Position numbers and translations under genes: made by a program | The notes under the pieces: generated by a model | Told to the model about the DNA's origin: nothing | Database searches by the model: none | What the model saw: the letters and a program-made list of their open reading frames with translations, nothing else | In this document: positions 1 through 8,295 of the stretch, in pieces | Position numbering within the stretch: position 1 is the first letter of the stretch | Layout: the number at the start of each line of letters is the position of its first letter | Origin: Sulfuriferula multivorans | Lineage (GTDB): Bacteria > Pseudomonadota > Gammaproteobacteria > Burkholderiales > Sulfuriferulaceae | DNA: 45,890 bases | Assembly: GCF_003851125.1 (NCBI RefSeq) | Contig: NZ_BGOW01000045.1 | Location: 1-45,890, forward strand | Direction: 5' to 3'

Positions 1-121
1 TGATAAATCGTCGGTTGTCGTGTGCGATGCCGCCCCACACGCCTTTACGCCCCGGCAATCGCGGCTCAAGTAGCGCCCACGCCGCATCGGAGATATCATG
101 TCGTTGATAGGCATCAGCCAT
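1..121 (-). CDS. IS5-family transposase, N-terminal fragment (partial)
   Basis: The ATG is at 121 and the frame stays open to the window edge, giving 40 residues that begin MADAYQRHDISDAAWALLEP and continue with PGRKGVWGG. This is the start typical of the first reading frame (DUF4096-like, helix-turn-helix region) of two-frame IS5-family transposases such as the IS427 group. The protein would bind the terminal inverted repeats. Only the N-terminus is present, so activity cannot be judged. Its orientation matches that of the transposase C-terminus at the right edge of the window. Confidence 0.8.
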   Translation of the reverse strand, partial: MADAYQRHDISDAAWALLEPRLPGRKGVWGGIAHDNRRFI

Positions 122-180
122 TCGCGTCCACCGCAGTTTATGTAAAAAACTATTTTAACATATCACGTGACGACACTGTC
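1..180 (-). mobile_element. IS5-family insertion sequence, 5' end (cut by window edge)
   Basis: The terminus lies at about position 180. Read on the minus strand the end begins GACAGTGTCGTCACG, and it is flanked outside by CTA, which fits the YTAR/TA target preference of IS5-family elements. The same end sequence, with one base changed (GATAGTGTCGTCACG), occurs at 45800 at the other edge of the window, next to a transposase C-terminus. Inside the end lies a roughly 60-bp leader and then the transposase start at 121. The element continues leftwards out of the window, so its length cannot be given. Confidence 0.85.
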
Positions 181-586
181 TAGTGGTCGCCCTCCTTTCC
201 CTCTGTGGGATTTTAGCGGCTACAACAGCGTCACCACGCAAACGGTTCCCGCCTGCGGGAGCCATGAGCCTATGAGCCACTATTTCGATTCTTCTCACTA
301 TAAACCTGCCGTCGGCCAGCTTGTCCTGGATCGGGCACTTAGCCAGAATACAGGCAGTGTGCCCGATGATTTTGGGGTGCAGATAACGCCATCAAATATC
401 GAGAGTGATTTGGCAACGATTCGGCGGGATCGTGAGCGTTGGCGCTCTGCTCACCCAGCCGACCACAAGGAAATCTGGCAGCTTGCAGCGCGTGTATTTA
501 GCAAGAAGAAGAGTACTTATGACTTTCTCTGCCCGAAGACAATCCCAGTAGCTCGAACGGCCAGCGCATCGCCGCCGCAACACTGA
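181..586 (+). pseudogene. C-terminal remnant of an SGNH-hydrolase-like protein, truncated by the IS
   Basis: An open frame of about 134 codons begins inside the IS end and runs to a stop at 584-586. The first sequence outside the IS reads SGRPPFPLWDFSGYNSVTT, and further on comes a conserved-looking DSSHYKPAVGQLVLDR segment, then FGVQITPSNIE and RDRERWR. From memory this resembles the C-terminal part of a family of proteobacterial proteins with an SGNH/AlgX-like hydrolase fold, where DSxHY would supply the catalytic Asp and His. The N-terminal half with the nucleophile Ser is missing. A formal GTG start at 167 lies within the IS inverted repeat, so any product would be a hybrid. The family assignment is tentative; the truncation by the IS is clear. 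Confidence 0.55.
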
Positions 587-736
587 TTTCATTCGGATAC
601 ACCCTGTTCCAGGGTAATTTGGCGCCAGTAAGACAAGGTGCGCGAGATATTTTAGCGCGCGGCTTATGTACGATATGTAAGGGGAGGCGTTGACCAACGC
701 AAATCGCAACGAGTCTTGGATTGTTAGCGATATCTA

Positions 737-2164
737 TCAGGCAGTTTCCGGCGCGATCGCTTCTGCGTAGTCATACAGCGCTGCCAGAATTTCTTCGCCG
801 CGCTCGTCCGCGGTTTCAGCCAGCGTATCAATTTCGTTGAATAATTTCTCCAGCGTGCGTGCGCCGCTTGCGCCTTCAAACAGGCGCGCGGCGCGATGCT
901 CGTGCCAGCGCTGCGCTTCGCCCTCGCTTAGCGTAGCCGGGAAATTACGGGCGCGGTAGCGGAACAGCAGTTCTTCCAGACGCGGGTCGTCGAAGCTGGG
1001 GTGGGCTTGCGCCAGTTGTTCGGGCGGCAGACTCCGCAGCCGGTTCAGCACGCGGCGGTCGTTGTTGCCGACGAAGCCTCCGTACAAGTCCGCGTCCACA
1101 TCCACGGCGCCTGCTGCCGGACGCTGGAATACGTCGCGCCAGATGGCCAGCATATCCGGCGCATTGGCAAAGCGGCTGGCGTACTGCAGGCCAGCAGCGA
1201 TATCCATGCCCCAGCGCTCGGCCATCGCAGGCGTCAGCGTGTTGAGATTGTTGATGACGACGGGCGATTTGTTGAGATGGATGGTCTTGATCGGCAACCG
1301 ACTCACGCCTTCCGGCAAGGCAGCAGCTGCCGTGAATAGGCGGGTACGGATGCTGGCGGCGTCGAGCTCGAACAGTTCGGCGGGATCGAACGCCAGATCC
1401 CAGACGATGACTTCGTTTTTGTTAGTGGGATGCAGCGCCAGCGGCCACGCCAGCATCAGGCAGCCGCGCTCGGTCGGCACCATGCCCGACACATGCAGGA
1501 ACGGGCGCGGCGCATGCAGGCTGATCTGTTCGGCCACCGCGTCTTTTTTGTGCAGGGTGAAGCAAAAATCAAACAGGCGTGGCTGGCGCCGTCGGATCAG
1601 CTGCGCCAGTGCGATGGTGGCACGCACGTCGGACAGCGCATCGTGCGCGGCAGCGTGGGCAAGGCCATTGGCGGCACTGAGGTGTTCGAGCTTGAAACTC
1701 GGGCGGCCATCCTCTTTGGTCGGCCAGACGATGCCTTCCGGACGCAAGGCGTAGGTGGTGCGCACCACGTCGAGCAAGTCCCAGCGCCCGCAGTTGTTTT
1801 GCCACTCGCGCGCGTAGGGGTCGGACAGATTGCGCCACAGCAAAAAACGCGTGAATTCGTCGTCGAAACGGATGGTGTTGTAACCCACGCCGATGGTGCC
1901 GGGCTGGCTGAATGCCTGCTCGATCTCGCTGGCGAACCGGTATTCGGGCAGGCCGCGTTCCAGGCACAACTGCGGCGTGATGCCGGTAATCAGGCAGGAT
2001 TGCGGATCGGGCAGGTAATCCGGCGCGGGCTGGCAGTAGGACATCAGCGCCGCGCCGATTTCGTTTAATTCCGCATCGGTACGGATGGCGGCGAACTGGG
2101 CCGGGCGATCGCTGCGCGGGTCGATGCCGAAAGTTTCATAGTCGTGCCAGAGAAAGGTGTGCAT
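737..2164 (-). CDS. sbcB: Exodeoxyribonuclease I
   Basis: The 475-residue protein has exactly the length of E. coli ExoI. It degrades single-stranded DNA 3' to 5' and serves in recombination and mismatch repair. The N-terminus HTFLWHDYETFGID carries the first DEDDh exonuclease motif (D8, E10), and SDRPAQFAAIRTD follows as usual. Further nuclease signatures are GYNTIRFDDEFTRF, near residues 100-115, and HDALSDVRATIALA, near 180. The SH3-like and helical domains make up the rest. A longer frame extends upstream to 2332, but it would lie entirely over the rimO 3' end and is arginine/tryptophan-rich noise. The ATG at 2164 lies 4 nt past the rimO stop and is preceded by a GAGGTGG ribosome site, so the pair is a translationally coupled rimO-sbcB operon. 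Confidence 0.93.
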   Translation of the reverse strand: MHTFLWHDYETFGIDPRSDRPAQFAAIRTDAELNEIGAALMSYCQPAPDYLPDPQSCLITGITPQLCLERGLPEYRFASEIEQAFSQPGTIGVGYNTIRFDDEFTRFLLWRNLSDPYAREWQNNCGRWDLLDVVRTTYALRPEGIVWPTKEDGRPSFKLEHLSAANGLAHAAAHDALSDVRATIALAQLIRRRQPRLFDFCFTLHKKDAVAEQISLHAPRPFLHVSGMVPTERGCLMLAWPLALHPTNKNEVIVWDLAFDPAELFELDAASIRTRLFTAAAALPEGVSRLPIKTIHLNKSPVVINNLNTLTPAMAERWGMDIAAGLQYASRFANAPDMLAIWRDVFQRPAAGAVDVDADLYGGFVGNNDRRVLNRLRSLPPEQLAQAHPSFDDPRLEELLFRYRARNFPATLSEGEAQRWHEHRAARLFEGASGARTLEKLFNEIDTLAETADERGEEILAALYDYAEAIAPETA

Positions 2165-2168
2165 GCGC

Positions 2169-3482
2169 TCAAACCACCTCGCCCCAGAGGTCGTGCTCGC
2201 CGCTGTCGGTGATGCGTACTTTGGCAAACTCGCCCGGCACCAAGCCAGCCGGATTTTCGATGACCACCACGCCGTCGATCTCCGGCGCATCGGCGTAAGA
2301 ACGAGCCACCGCGCCCTCCTCCGTAATTTCATCCACCAGCACGGTCATGGTTTGCCCCACGCGCGCGGCGAGGCGGTCGGCGCTGATGTCGGCCTGCAAT
2401 TCCATCAGGCGCGCGCGACGTTCTTCTTTGAGCTGTTCGGGAACGTGGTCTGCCAGCGCGTTGGCGGTTGCGCCTTCCACCGCCGAATAGGTGAAGCAAC
2501 CGACGCGGTCAAGCTGAGCCTCTTCAATGAAATCCAGCAACATCTGGAAATCGGCCTCGGTCTCGCCGGGAAAACCCGCGATGAAGGTGCTGCGGATCAC
2601 CAGTTCAGGACAGATTTCGCGCCAGGCCTTGATGCGCGCCAGGGTATTCTCGGCGGCGGCAGGGCGTTTCATGGCCTTGAGTACTTTCGGGCTGGCATGC
2701 TGGAACGGAATATCCAGATAGGGCAGGATTTTGCCCGCCGCCATCATCGGGATGACTTCATCCACGTGCGGGTAGGGATAAACGTAGTGCAGGCGTACCC
2801 ACACGCCCAGTTGCGACAACGCTGCGGCCAGTTCGGTCATGCGTGTCCTGAGCGGACGGCCATTCCAGAATCCGGTGCGGTACTTCACGTCCACGCCGTA
2901 GGCGCTGGTGTCCTGGGAAATGACCAGCAGTTCTTTCACGCCGGCGTTGACCAGATTCTCCGCTTCCTGCATCACGTCGCCGATGGGGCGGCTCACCAGA
3001 TCGCCGCGCATGGAAGGAATGATGCAGAAGGTGCAGCGGTGGTTGCAGCCTTCGGAAATCTTCAGGTAGGCGAAGTGGTCGGGCGTCAGGCGTATGCCTT
3101 GCGCGGGAACCAGATCGAGGTAAGGGTCATGCGGCTTGGGCAGATGCGCATGGACGGCTTCCATCACCGCTTCGGTGGCATGTGGACCGGTCACTGCCAG
3201 CACGCGCGGATGCGCCTGGCGCACCACATCGCCCTTGGCGCCGAGGCAGCCGGTGACGATGACTTTGCCGTTTTCCGCCAGCGCCTCGCCGATGGCATCC
3301 AGCGATTCTTCCACGGCGGCGTCAATAAAGCCGCAGGTGTTGACCACCACCAGGTCGGCGTCGCTGTAATTCGGCGCAATAATATACCCTTCGGCGCGCA
3401 ATTCGGTCAGAATACGTTCGGAGTCGGACGTCGCCTTGGGGCAGCCCAGAGAAACGAAACCAACTTTTGGAATTTTAGTCAT
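2169..3482 (-). CDS. rimO: Ribosomal protein S12 methylthiotransferase RimO
   Basis: RimO is a radical-SAM enzyme that adds a methylthio group to the conserved aspartate of ribosomal protein S12. The 437-residue protein has the full family layout. An N-terminal MTTase domain holds three cluster cysteines ([10 protein letters not shown] at C14, NTCGF at C50, TGCLGAK at C79). The radical-SAM motif CNHRCTFC lies at 146-153. A C-terminal TRAM domain follows, ending EHDLWGEVV. The start [17 protein letters not shown] fits family members. It is the first gene of a two-gene unit with sbcB and is transcribed away from the small membrane protein gene at 3520, with only 37 bp between them to hold both promoters. 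A 508-codon frame on the opposite strand is a codon-bias shadow. Confidence 0.95.
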   Translation of the reverse strand: MTKIPKVGFVSLGCPKATSDSERILTELRAEGYIIAPNYSDADLVVVNTCGFIDAAVEESLDAIGEALAENGKVIVTGCLGAKGDVVRQAHPRVLAVTGPHATEAVMEAVHAHLPKPHDPYLDLVPAQGIRLTPDHFAYLKISEGCNHRCTFCIIPSMRGDLVSRPIGDVMQEAENLVNAGVKELLVISQDTSAYGVDVKYRTGFWNGRPLRTRMTELAAALSQLGVWVRLHYVYPYPHVDEVIPMMAAGKILPYLDIPFQHASPKVLKAMKRPAAAENTLARIKAWREICPELVIRSTFIAGFPGETEADFQMLLDFIEEAQLDRVGCFTYSAVEGATANALADHVPEQLKEERRARLMELQADISADRLAARVGQTMTVLVDEITEEGAVARSYADAPEIDGVVVIENPAGLVPGEFAKVRITDSGEHDLWGEVV

Positions 3483-3519
3483 CTGTTCGATCTATCCGTG
3501 TTTGGAAACCAGCGTCGCC

Positions 3520-3693
3520 ATGTACATTGTTTTGTTTGCCTGCGCCTATATCTGGATCATGATGGTGGCCACCGCTCCGTCCCTGCTCAAAGGGATTGCC
3601 GTATTCGTCATCGGCGGCAGCCTGATCGCTCTGATCTATTACATCCTCGACACGCCGGGGCGCAAACGCCGCAGAGCGGCTGAAGAAGATTAG
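3520..3693 (+). CDS. Small two-helix membrane protein
   Basis: This is a 57-residue protein of unknown function. Residues 3-19 (IVLFACAYIWIMMVATA) and 25-43 (GIAVFVIGGSLIALIYYIL) are hydrophobic and look like a transmembrane hairpin. The tail PGRKRRRAAEED is strongly charged, and the arginine cluster suggests it faces the cytoplasm. The ATG at 3520 was chosen because a longer frame from 3436 would begin inside rimO on the other strand. The gene diverges from rimO. Its TAG stop overlaps the stop codon of the convergent ZIP transporter gene (TTAG at 3690-3693), leaving no room for a terminator. No clear ribosome-binding site is visible, which keeps confidence moderate. Confidence 0.6.
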   Translation: MYIVLFACAYIWIMMVATAPSLLKGIAVFVIGGSLIALIYYILDTPGRKRRRAAEED

Positions 3694-4484
3694 GCGTATT
3701 TGCCCACCAGCATCTCCGTCACCGCAATGGTGGCAATCCCGGCGCCGATCAGCAGCACTTGCTCCACGGTCGCCATCAGTCCAACCCGTTTGTGCAGCCC
3801 GGGGATGAGGTCTGCAACCGCAACGTAGATCATGCTCGCCGCCGCCAGCCCCAGGAATACCGGGATCAGGTTCTGCATGGATTGCAGTGCATAATACGCC
3901 AGCAAACCACCCACCAGCGTTGCCGCGCTGGACAGCAGGTTATACGCCAACGCGCGCGCCTTGCTGTAGCCGGAATGCAGCAGGATCAGAAAATCGCCAA
4001 CCTCCTGCGGAATCTCGTGCGTAATGATCGCCAGCGCAGTGACGATGCCCAGCTGCACATCCGTGAGAAACGCTGCGGCAATCAGAATACCATCGACAAA
4101 ATTGTGGAAGGTATCCCCGACCAGGATCATCATTCCGCTGCGGCCATGATCGTGCCCGTCTTGGCTATGGCTGTGGGTCTGTTCCAGACCGTGAGTCTCA
4201 CAGGTTTCGTGGTGGCAGTGGCGCCACAACACCAGTTTTTCCAGCACGAAAAAACCCATGATGCCGGCCAGCACCGTGGCTGCGGTGGTGTGTGCGTTGC
4301 CGGATGCCTCGAACGCATGCGGCAGTATTTCCAGAAAAACCGCACCCAGCAAAGCACCAATCGCATAACTCACCAGCATCCCAACCCAGCTGGGTTTGGC
4401 CGCATAAGCGAACACCGCAGCAGCCAATACGCTCAGCGCACCGCCGAGAAAGCTGGCAGCAATAATCCAGGTGAGGATGGTCAT
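3690..4484 (-). CDS. ZIP-family divalent metal transporter
   Basis: This inner-membrane transporter would import zinc or another divalent cation. The 264-residue protein has about eight hydrophobic helices. Between helices III and IV is a histidine-rich loop (HCHHETCETH, then HSHSQDGHDHG), the hallmark metal-binding loop of ZIP proteins. The paired signatures HNFVDG and HEIPQEVGDF follow in helices IV and V, where the His and Glu residues form the transport site. The start MTILTWIIAASFLGG at 4484 was preferred over a GTG 25 codons upstream, because the extra residues are polar and unlike the family. It ends tail-to-tail with the small membrane protein and diverges from the AsmA-family gene. 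The metal cannot be decided from sequence. Confidence 0.85.
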   Translation of the reverse strand: MTILTWIIAASFLGGALSVLAAAVFAYAAKPSWVGMLVSYAIGALLGAVFLEILPHAFEASGNAHTTAATVLAGIMGFFVLEKLVLWRHCHHETCETHGLEQTHSHSQDGHDHGRSGMMILVGDTFHNFVDGILIAAAFLTDVQLGIVTALAIITHEIPQEVGDFLILLHSGYSKARALAYNLLSSAATLVGGLLAYYALQSMQNLIPVFLGLAAASMIYVAVADLIPGLHKRVGLMATVEQVLLIGAGIATIAVTEMLVGKYA

Positions 4485-4624
4485 GGTGGCAAGAGAATGG
4501 GTTGCTGAGAGGGGTGGCTCGAAAGCCCTTAACGCCGCGTTCGCGCCTGGCGCTTTCACTGTTGTGGCGTGATTCTCTCACAGCCCGTAACCGTCAGCAA
4601 CCACAATAAAAAAACCTATCGTAT

Positions 4625-4638
4625 GTACGCTAGCGTAC
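4625..4638. promoter_or_regulatory. Perfect 14-bp palindrome before the AsmA-family gene
   Basis: GTACGCTAGCGTAC is a perfect inverted repeat. It is extended by a mirrored CGTA at 4620-4623 and TACG at 4636-4639. It lies 57 bp before the AsmA-family ATG in the 210-bp gap between divergent genes. It has the size and place of a dimeric regulator's operator, but no regulator is identified. Confidence 0.35.
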
Positions 4639-4694
4639 GGATTTCGAGTGGCCACAATGCAAAACTGCCAGAACACAATTCGCCGGAAATAAAC

Positions 4695-6644
4695 ATGTTG
4701 CGCCGCATCCTGAGATGGCTGGGCTACCTTCTGGCGGCGATAACCATCATCATCGTCCTATTGATCCTGTTCTTCGACTGGAACTGGTTGCGTCATCCTA
4801 TCGAGCGCGCCGTCACCGAAAAAACCGGACGCGCTCTGACGATCAATGGAAACCTCGATGTCAAACTGGGCTGGCCGGTCACGCATGTCCAGGTTACCGA
4901 TATCACCTTCGCCAATCCTGCCTGGGCCAAGCAGCCGTTGATGTTTAGCATCAAACGCGTGGATGGCGGCATCCGCTTGCCCCAATTATTCGAACGTCAA
5001 TTCTGGCTATCGACAGTGAGGCTCACTCAGCCGCAGGTTTTTCTCGAACAAAGCCCGGACGGCCGCAAGAATTGGCTACTGGACCGCAATCAGAAAGATG
5101 AAAACGCCCAGGCCAGAATTGATCGCATCGTGCTGGATAATGGTCATCTCACCTACAGTGACCCGGCGCAGAAAACGCAAATTCAGGCCGCGCTTTCCAC
5201 ACGCCAAACCCTGTCGCAGGGTGCTGCAACTGCGGATATCGTATTCAGCGCACAGGGCGAATACAAAGGCTTGCCATTAAATGCGAGTGGCAGTGGCGGT
5301 ACCATCCTTGCGCTGAGCGATGAAACGACGCCCTACCCTATCAACATCAAGGCCAGTCTCGGCCACACCCAACTCCAGGCTGCCGGTACAGTGACCAGCC
5401 TGACCCACTTTAGCGCTGTTGACTTGAACATGACGCTGAGCGGCCTCAGCCTCGATCAGTTATATCCGCTGATAGGCATTGCCCTGCCACGCACCACCGC
5501 GTATTCGACCAAGGGACACCTGCTGCATAACGCCCGGCAATGGCGTTATGAAAAATTCACCGGGCGTATTGGCAATAGCAACGTCATAGGCAACATGCAA
5601 GTCGATGGAGGCGGCAAACGCCCGTTTTTGCGGGGTGATTTAACATTTCAGTTGTTGGATCTGGCGGATCTTGGATCGCCAGTAGGCATGAGCAAGCAAA
5701 ACAAGGGTAAATCTTCAGCACCCAATCGGGTGCAACAGGCTGCCTCTACACAGTCTGTCGCCAGTCAGAACAAACGCGACGTGCTGCCTGATCTGCCTTT
5801 CCGCACCGAACGCTGGAATAGTGTAGATGCCGATGTCAAAATTCAGGCGAAACGCATCCAGCGCGCACGCGCGTTGCCTATCGAAAACCTTGAGACTCGT
5901 GTTCGAATGAACAATTCTGTATTAACCCTCGACCCACTGAAGTTTGGTGTTGCGGGCGGGACGCTGGCGGGTGCCATTACCCTCAATGGTCAACACGACC
6001 CGATTCAGGCCAAATTGAACATTCATGCACGAAAAGTTTTACTCAATCAATTATTCCCCACCTTCAAGCTGAGCAAAACCAGCATCGGTCAGGTAAACGG
6101 GGACTTTGATCTCACCGGAGAAGGCAACGCTATCAGCCAGATGCTTGCCAGTTCCAACGGAAAAGTTGTCCTGCTTGTAAATGGCGGCGAAATCAGCAAG
6201 CTGATGCTGGAAACCATCGGTTTACACCTGTGGGAAATATTGCAATTAAAAATTACCGGCGACAAAGTCGTCAAATTGAATTGCGCCGTCGCTGATTTCG
6301 ACGTCAGGAAAGGCGTGTTGCAAACCAGGACAATGCTGCTGGATACCCAGATCACCACCATCACCGGTAGCGGCGATATTAATCTGGCACAAGAAACCAT
6401 CAATCTGGATTTAATACCCCACACCAAGGTAATCAGCCCGCTGGCCTTGCGCACCCCGATTTACATTCGGGGTAAATTTGCCAAGCCCGAGGTATCGATC
6501 GACAAAACCAAGCTGGCATTACGTAGTGCCGGTGCAATTGCCCTGGGCGTGATCAACCCTTTCCTGGCGATTATTCCCCTGGTCGATACCGGCCCTGGGA
6601 AAAACAGCGAATGCGGTCGTTTGATTCAGGCGGCAAAACACTAA
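4695..6644 (+). CDS. AsmA-family envelope protein
   Basis: AsmA-family proteins are anchored in the inner membrane with a large periplasmic domain and are linked to outer-membrane biogenesis and phospholipid transport. The 649-residue protein starts MLRRILRWLGYLLAA. One transmembrane helix follows at about residues 9-27, then the family signature RHPIERAVTEKTGRALTING and GWPVTHVQVTDITFANPAWA. The middle (about 330-375) is a polar low-complexity linker rich in Ser, Gln and Asn. The C-terminal part (about 420-630) has the second AsmA repeat with FKLSKTSIGQVNGDFDLTG and DINLAQETINLDLIP, ending in a hydrophobic segment. The ATG at 4695 follows a GGAA ribosome site and was chosen over a start at 4569 whose extra residues are not signal-like. 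It appears monocistronic. Confidence 0.88.
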   Translation: MLRRILRWLGYLLAAITIIIVLLILFFDWNWLRHPIERAVTEKTGRALTINGNLDVKLGWPVTHVQVTDITFANPAWAKQPLMFSIKRVDGGIRLPQLFERQFWLSTVRLTQPQVFLEQSPDGRKNWLLDRNQKDENAQARIDRIVLDNGHLTYSDPAQKTQIQAALSTRQTLSQGAATADIVFSAQGEYKGLPLNASGSGGTILALSDETTPYPINIKASLGHTQLQAAGTVTSLTHFSAVDLNMTLSGLSLDQLYPLIGIALPRTTAYSTKGHLLHNARQWRYEKFTGRIGNSNVIGNMQVDGGGKRPFLRGDLTFQLLDLADLGSPVGMSKQNKGKSSAPNRVQQAASTQSVASQNKRDVLPDLPFRTERWNSVDADVKIQAKRIQRARALPIENLETRVRMNNSVLTLDPLKFGVAGGTLAGAITLNGQHDPIQAKLNIHARKVLLNQLFPTFKLSKTSIGQVNGDFDLTGEGNAISQMLASSNGKVVLLVNGGEISKLMLETIGLHLWEILQLKITGDKVVKLNCAVADFDVRKGVLQTRTMLLDTQITTITGSGDINLAQETINLDLIPHTKVISPLALRTPIYIRGKFAKPEVSIDKTKLALRSAGAIALGVINPFLAIIPLVDTGPGKNSECGRLIQAAKH

Positions 6645-6803
6645 GCCTTTCGATAGGATTCATTGTCCAACTCACCTGCTTGAAAGATTTAATTAATAGC
6701 GCCGAGTGGCAACTGCGCGCCATGACAAAAAAGTGGACTTGTTTGTTCTTGAGTAAATTTTTGCTCTGGCGAGCCGCATATCGCGCAATTCTGAAATACA
6801 TTT

Positions 6804-6842
6804 CGTGATAAAAACGTGATCATATCGTGATCTCCTTGTGAC
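6804..6842 (+). repeat. Helically phased CGTGAT repeats upstream of the spondin-domain gene
   Basis: CGTGAT occurs at 6804-6809, 6815-6820 and 6826-6831, each exactly 11 bp apart. A weaker fourth copy, TGTGAC, lies in the same phase at 6837-6842. An 11-bp period places all copies on one face of the helix, as in direct-repeat binding sites for a regulator. The array is 94 to 132 bp upstream of the next start codon. Confidence 0.5.
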
Positions 6843-6935
6843 CTCCGCATTCCATGCTGGCGATGGGCGAAAACAACCCGGCGTGTCTGTCGAGTTCGTC
6901 CATACAAATTTTCCGCCATCAAACAAGGAGGCAAC

Positions 6936-7604
6936 ATGAAGAAACCTATCTTATCCGTCCTGACGGCTGCCCTCTCTGCCAGCGCAATTCTGGTAGCACC
7001 GGCTGCTCATTCCGATGACGAAGGAATACGCCATTACGCGATCACCATCACCAATATCACACGCGGACAAATCCTGGCACCCCCTGCGGTCATTGCGCAC
7101 AATGGTGACTACAAACTTTTCACTCTAGGCACTCCTTCCAGCACTGAATTGGCCATGCTGGCAGAAGAAGGGAACCCGTCCTCACTGCTTGATTCGGTTG
7201 CCTCAACCCCTTCGGTTTATCGTACGGCTCGGGGAACTGGTGGCATCATGCCGGGAGCATCAATGACTATTGAAATTGAAACAACCAGCAAATTCTCTGA
7301 AATTTCCATAGCATCAATGCTGGTATCCACCAACGACGGTTTCATGGCGGCGCGTGGGATACAGGCACCCAGGCGTGGCGGGCTGACCACCGAGGCAGAT
7401 GCCTATGATGCAGGGAGTGAAGCCAATACTGAAAACTGCGCTTTCATCCCCGGCCCACCATGCGGTAGCCATGTGCACGACCCCGCTCCGGCGGAAGGAT
7501 ATGTCTATGTGCATTCAGGCGTGCATGGTGGGGGCGGTTTGACCCCTGCACTACATGACTGGCGTAACCCAGTGGCGCAAATTGAAATTAAACGTATCAA
7601 CTAA
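6936..7604 (+). CDS. Secreted spondin-domain protein
   Basis: The 222-residue protein has a clear signal peptide (MKKPILSVLTAALSASAILV, cleavage expected near APAAHS-DD at about residue 26). It continues with a spondin_N-like domain: YAITITNITRGQILAPPAVIAHNGDYKLFTLG, then a Ser/Thr-rich stretch, MPGASMTIEIET, SIASMLVSTNDGFMA, and a terminal VAQIEIKRIN. In eukaryotes this fold is found in extracellular matrix proteins. Bacterial members are exported and of unknown function. Two cysteines (CAFIPGPPC) may form a disulfide. An excellent AAGGAGG ribosome site precedes the ATG. The gene stands alone, with phased CGTGAT repeats upstream and a possible hairpin just downstream, so it is probably individually regulated. 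Confidence 0.8.
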   Translation: MKKPILSVLTAALSASAILVAPAAHSDDEGIRHYAITITNITRGQILAPPAVIAHNGDYKLFTLGTPSSTELAMLAEEGNPSSLLDSVASTPSVYRTARGTGGIMPGASMTIEIETTSKFSEISIASMLVSTNDGFMAARGIQAPRRGGLTTEADAYDAGSEANTENCAFIPGPPCGSHVHDPAPAEGYVYVHSGVHGGGGLTPALHDWRNPVAQIEIKRIN

Positions 7605-7623
7605 TCCGTCATGACTGGTGTTT

Positions 7624-7654
7624 CTCCGCCGAGCCGCTCCAGGGTTTGGCGGAG
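7624..7654 (+). terminator. Possible hairpin after the spondin-domain gene
   Basis: CTCCGCC at 7624-7630 pairs with GGCGGAG at 7648-7654 around a 17-nt loop, 20 bp after the stop codon. There is no following T-run, so it is at best a weak or factor-assisted terminator or a 3'-end-stabilising hairpin. Confidence 0.3.
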
Positions 7655-7809
7655 GAGTCAATCCGGATGCCTGCAGAGGGCTGTAGAATTCGGCTGCAAT
7701 ATCGATGCCTGATTTTCTCTGACTGCGATTGCACTAAACGACGGACTTCATTCTGCCCCTTCCGCGGCCGTTAAAGGTAAGACAATCCATTTCATGCATT
7801 AGGAACAGT

Positions 7810-8091
7810 ATGCGCGTATCGTCTCTCACCCGCTTGCTCATCGGCGTTATTCTGGTTGTGGCTTTGCCAGGCATCGGCTGTTTTGGCTGGTACTCGCTGG
7901 ATGCCGTGGCGAACACCAGTACATTTGTGAAAGTGATGGTCGTTGCAGCCTATCCGGCTGCTCTTATTTCGCTCGCCTTCCAGCTGCTTGCATTGTCTTC
8001 TTCAAATCGAAACTGGCGAACCGTGTGGATCCCCGGGTTTTTTTGGCAGTGGCGCTTACCATTGTGTACATTGCGCGAAACTAACTGCTGA
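7810..8091 (+). CDS. Small membrane protein with a probable frameshift at a T7 run
   Basis: As it stands the frame encodes 93 residues. Hydrophobic helices lie at about 8-26 (LLIGVILVVALPGIGCFGW) and 40-62 (VKVMVVAAYPAALISLAFQLLAL). After PGFF at the T7 run (8038-8044) the frame turns into WQWRLPLCTLRETNC, which does not look like a membrane protein. Adding one T would give LAVALTIVYIARN and a stop at 8082-8084, a clean third helix in a 91-residue protein. The gene is therefore probably either mis-sequenced or recently broken. No family is recognised. The remaining 204 bp up to the next gene hold no coding frame or clear site. Confidence 0.5.
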   Translation: MRVSSLTRLLIGVILVVALPGIGCFGWYSLDAVANTSTFVKVMVVAAYPAALISLAFQLLALSSSNRNWRTVWIPGFFWQWRLPLCTLRETNC

Positions 8092-8295
8092 CCTGCTGGC
8101 TTCCTTTTCCACTTCTTTCTTCCGCTGAATCATTAAGAATGGCGCCTTCAGTTGGATTGGCTGATGGACGAGAGAATCCGCAGCCTTTACACTAAGCTCG
8201 AATTAGTCCGGGCACATAAAAACAATTCGCCTCTTCACAGTACCTCCCGTATCACGAATCGATAATCTCAAATACAACGCCCGAGCCGGTACGCG

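Noticed and set aside
392-709. 105-codon minus-strand frame near the left edge
   Set aside because: Overlaps the recognisable SGNH-like remnant in antisense, with no ribosome site or motif.
2157-3683. 508-codon open frame on the plus strand
   Set aside because: It is almost exactly antisense to rimO, has low-complexity His/Arg-rich sequence without domains, and arises from GC-rich codon bias.
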